Positions 61,975 through 63,266 of a DNA stretch of 63,266 nucleotides are shown in pieces; the first letter of the stretch is position 1; each line of letters opens with the position of its first letter. A program made the position numbers and the translations under genes. Location of the stretch: assembly GCA_017410195.1 (NCBI GenBank), contig JAFQRF010000038.1, positions 1 to 63,266 on the forward strand. Reading direction: 5' to 3'. Under the pieces are notes generated by a model. It had not been told where the DNA came from. It saw only the letters and a list, made by a program, of their open reading frames with translations, and did not search any database. Source of the DNA: Clostridia bacterium (GTDB taxonomy: Bacteria; Bacillota; Clostridia; Oscillospirales; Acutalibacteraceae).

Positions 61975-62023
61975 CCACCTCAATCGGTGCAGATGTAAGC
62001 ACCGATAAGAGGTGGTTCAGTAT
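61975..62023 (-). terminator. Terminator after the methyltransferase gene
   Basis: A long inverted repeat (AACCACCTC-AATCGGTGC with GCACCGATAA-GAGGTGGTT) around an 8-base loop, followed on the minus strand by TTTGTATG. It lies about 35 bases after the methyltransferase stop and overlaps the false N-terminus of the catalase frame. Confidence 0.75.
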
Positions 62024-62057
62024 TTTTGTGAGTGTAATTTGACAAATTGGTCAGTTA

Positions 62058-62840
62058 TTATTTCTTGTATTCAAATAAGCGATACAGCTTTTTTGAGAAG
62101 TCGCCTGCATAAAGTTTTGCGAAAATAAATCTTTCAAATCCTTTCAATTCGTCTATGTATTTTTGAGGTATCATTGTGTGTTCTTTTACAAAAACAAGTT
62201 CATCGCTTTGATATGCTTGCGGGTTATCTATACCATAAACCTCGATTACGCCTACATCCTTTACCGGGTTTCTTCGTTTTGACATTTTAGCAGAAAAAGA
62301 AGTATAAGCGTCCACAAAAAGCGCAAGGTTTTCAAAATGAGCACACAGACTATCTGCCAGATTTTGCATTTCATCAACAGTCAAGTACATACTCACGCCT
62401 TCCATAACAACAATTGCAGCTTCCTTTTCCTTAACAGCTGTCAACCAACCGCAATCTCTTGCATCTCCTGCAATCATTTTGTAATTATCCGATTCGGCAT
62501 AGTATCGTTTTCTTTCTTCAATAACTTCTGAAAAATCCACGTCGTACCACATATGATTTTCAGCTTCAACTCTTATGATGCGGCTATCCATTCCGCAACC
62601 GATATGAATAACAACTGCATTTGGTGCGTCTTCTATTTGTTGCTTTAACCATTCATCAAAAACGGCAGAGCGAACTCCCATATAGTATGCAAGCCACTTC
62701 GACTTGGATTTTCCCTTGAGTGAAAAGCCTTCTGCTTCCCAGATTTTTTCCGCTTTTTTATCTTCAAGAAATATCCCCTTTTTGCTCACATATGCTTTGC
62801 CGTACAAAGGTATATATAATGTTTTATTCACACCGTTCAT
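62058..62840 (-). CDS. SAM-dependent methyltransferase, LCM/TcmP family
   Basis: A 260-residue class I methyltransferase of the leucine carboxyl methyltransferase-like group. The SAM-binding motif is VIHIGCGMDSRIIRVE near residue 75, followed by WYDVDFSEVIEERKRYY, AGDARDCGWL and VMEGVSMYLTVDEMQNL (motif near 145). Members methylate carboxylates or hydroxyls of small molecules, and some protein C-termini; substrate unknown. GGTGAA lies before the ATG. Upstream is an acetyltransferase-like gene in the same direction, 30 bases away. Confidence 0.85.
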   Translation of the reverse strand: MNGVNKTLYIPLYGKAYVSKKGIFLEDKKAEKIWEAEGFSLKGKSKSKWLAYYMGVRSAVFDEWLKQQIEDAPNAVVIHIGCGMDSRIIRVEAENHMWYDVDFSEVIEERKRYYAESDNYKMIAGDARDCGWLTAVKEKEAAIVVMEGVSMYLTVDEMQNLADSLCAHFENLALFVDAYTSFSAKMSKRRNPVKDVGVIEVYGIDNPQAYQSDELVFVKEHTMIPQKYIDELKGFERFIFAKLYAGDFSKKLYRLFEYKK

Positions 62841-62870
62841 ATATTCACCACAAATTCTAATTTGTCGAAC

Positions 62871-63266
62871 TCAATTAAGCTCCGATATTTTCTCTTCAAG
62901 CTTCTGAACAAACTGACCAACAAAATAACCGTCAATAAAACGGTGGTTCACGTCAAGAGTCATATTGATAATGTACTTGCCGTTTTGTTCTTTGTATTTA
63001 CCCCATACAAGAATCGGTGCGGTATCGTCTTTGAGTTTCGGGTCGGTGTAATCACGCTCGTTTGAACACATTGTAATATCTGCCCAAGGAATGCATGAAA
63101 AGACAATCTGCGATTCTCTTAATCCGCCGAGAGAATATACAGACAGAGGATTGTTTTCACTTTCCATTCGGGCATTTGTTGAAAATTCAATAATATCTCC
63201 GTCACAAGGAAGCGACACCATATGAAAACTCGTTGCACCCTTTTTTAAATCTGTGAAACAAGGCAC
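62871..63266 (-). CDS. Chloramphenicol acetyltransferase-like protein (5' part outside window)
   Basis: The C-terminal 131 residues of a CAT-fold acyltransferase. The catalytic histidine motif appears as MTLDVNHRFIDGYFVGQF, equivalent to the HHAVCDGFH signature of chloramphenicol acetyltransferases, near the C-terminus as expected; FSCIPWADITM corresponds to the FTxxPWxxF-type strand. CAT monomers have about 215 residues, so roughly 80 N-terminal residues are missing. Many CAT-fold proteins in gut bacteria have never been tested for resistance, and HRFID differs from HAVCD, so resistance is not assumed. Confidence 0.85.
   Translation of the reverse strand: MPCFTDLKKGATSFHMVSLPCDGDIIEFSTNARMESENNPLSVYSLGGLRESQIVFSCIPWADITMCSNERDYTDPKLKDDTAPILVWGKYKEQNGKYIINMTLDVNHRFIDGYFVGQFVQKLEEKISELN

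Noticed and set aside
1-63266. tRNA, rRNA, CRISPR arrays, insertion sequences, prophage genes, riboswitches
   Set aside because: I looked for the usual signatures (direct-repeat arrays, transposases, integrases, conserved leader folds) and saw none that I could support. Covariance-model searches were not possible.
62871-63266. Chloramphenicol resistance gene
   Set aside because: Only the C-terminal part is visible and the catalytic motif is HRFIDG instead of HAVCDG; the fold is supported but resistance is not.

Overview
The window looks like a chromosomal segment of a low-GC, strictly anaerobic monoderm, most likely a gut member of the Clostridia (an Oscillospirales-type organism). This is inferred from gene content: DivIVA and SepF division proteins, the tepA-ftsK order, a glycyl radical enzyme with its activase, several radical SAM enzymes, a rubrerythrin fusion, a 2-hydroxyacyl-CoA-dehydratase-type activase system, strong AGGAGG ribosome binding sites and frequent TTG/GTG starts. 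No rRNA, tRNA, CRISPR array, insertion sequence or prophage was recognised.

Layout. 1-2 kb: an AMP-forming acyl-CoA ligase and a cyclophilin cut by the window edge. 2-8 kb: a ComEC-like metallo-hydrolase, a short membrane protein with SulP-like features, a Pit phosphate transporter, an orphan fumarase beta subunit behind a DivIVA-like coiled-coil gene, and a large membrane-anchored protein of unknown function. 8.3-23.7 kb: a long minus-strand housekeeping run, in transcription order miaB, ylbF-like, mutS, mutL, miaA, a HlyD-like adaptor, yggS, sepF, divIVA, lspA, an RluD-type synthase, a HAD phosphatase and a split transketolase. 23.8-30.2 kb: tepA-like protease, ftsK, ygiQ, a second ComEC-like hydrolase and a DUF3006 protein. 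30.4-35 kb: a lipoprotein cyclophilin, a SecB-like chaperone, a ceramidase-like hydrolase and a TauE exporter, then a flavin reductase-rubredoxin-rubrerythrin fusion.

35-40.4 kb holds a compact operon: glycyl radical activase, glycyl radical enzyme, FGGY kinase and mannose-6-phosphate isomerase, behind a near-consensus promoter. Divergent from it are birA, a Ser/Thr-rich lipoprotein and a propeller/alpha-toroid protein. 44.4-48.9 kb is a GtrA-like gene and a deoxynucleoside salvage operon (HAD phosphatase, deoC, deoD, cdd, pdp). 49-51.7 kb is a secreted GH95-like fucosidase.

51.8-57 kb is the most unusual part. A CooC-type nickel ATPase with a CXC motif, two 2-hydroxyacyl-CoA dehydratase-family subunits, their ATP-driven activase, a 51-residue membrane peptide and a small acetyl-CoA-synthase-beta-like protein are packed with overlapping or nearly touching genes behind one promoter and in front of one terminator. 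It reads as one ATP-driven, low-potential metalloenzyme system of unknown reaction. The rest (57-63 kb) is accessory: a decayed GADGPT-motif gene, a transporter-sulfatase pair, a histidine phosphatase, a truncated manganese catalase, an LCM-type methyltransferase and a chloramphenicol-acetyltransferase-like gene cut by the window edge.

Many genes have an in-frame start codon touching the Shine-Dalgarno sequence. For these I moved the start to the next in-frame codon at normal spacing and say so in the entry.
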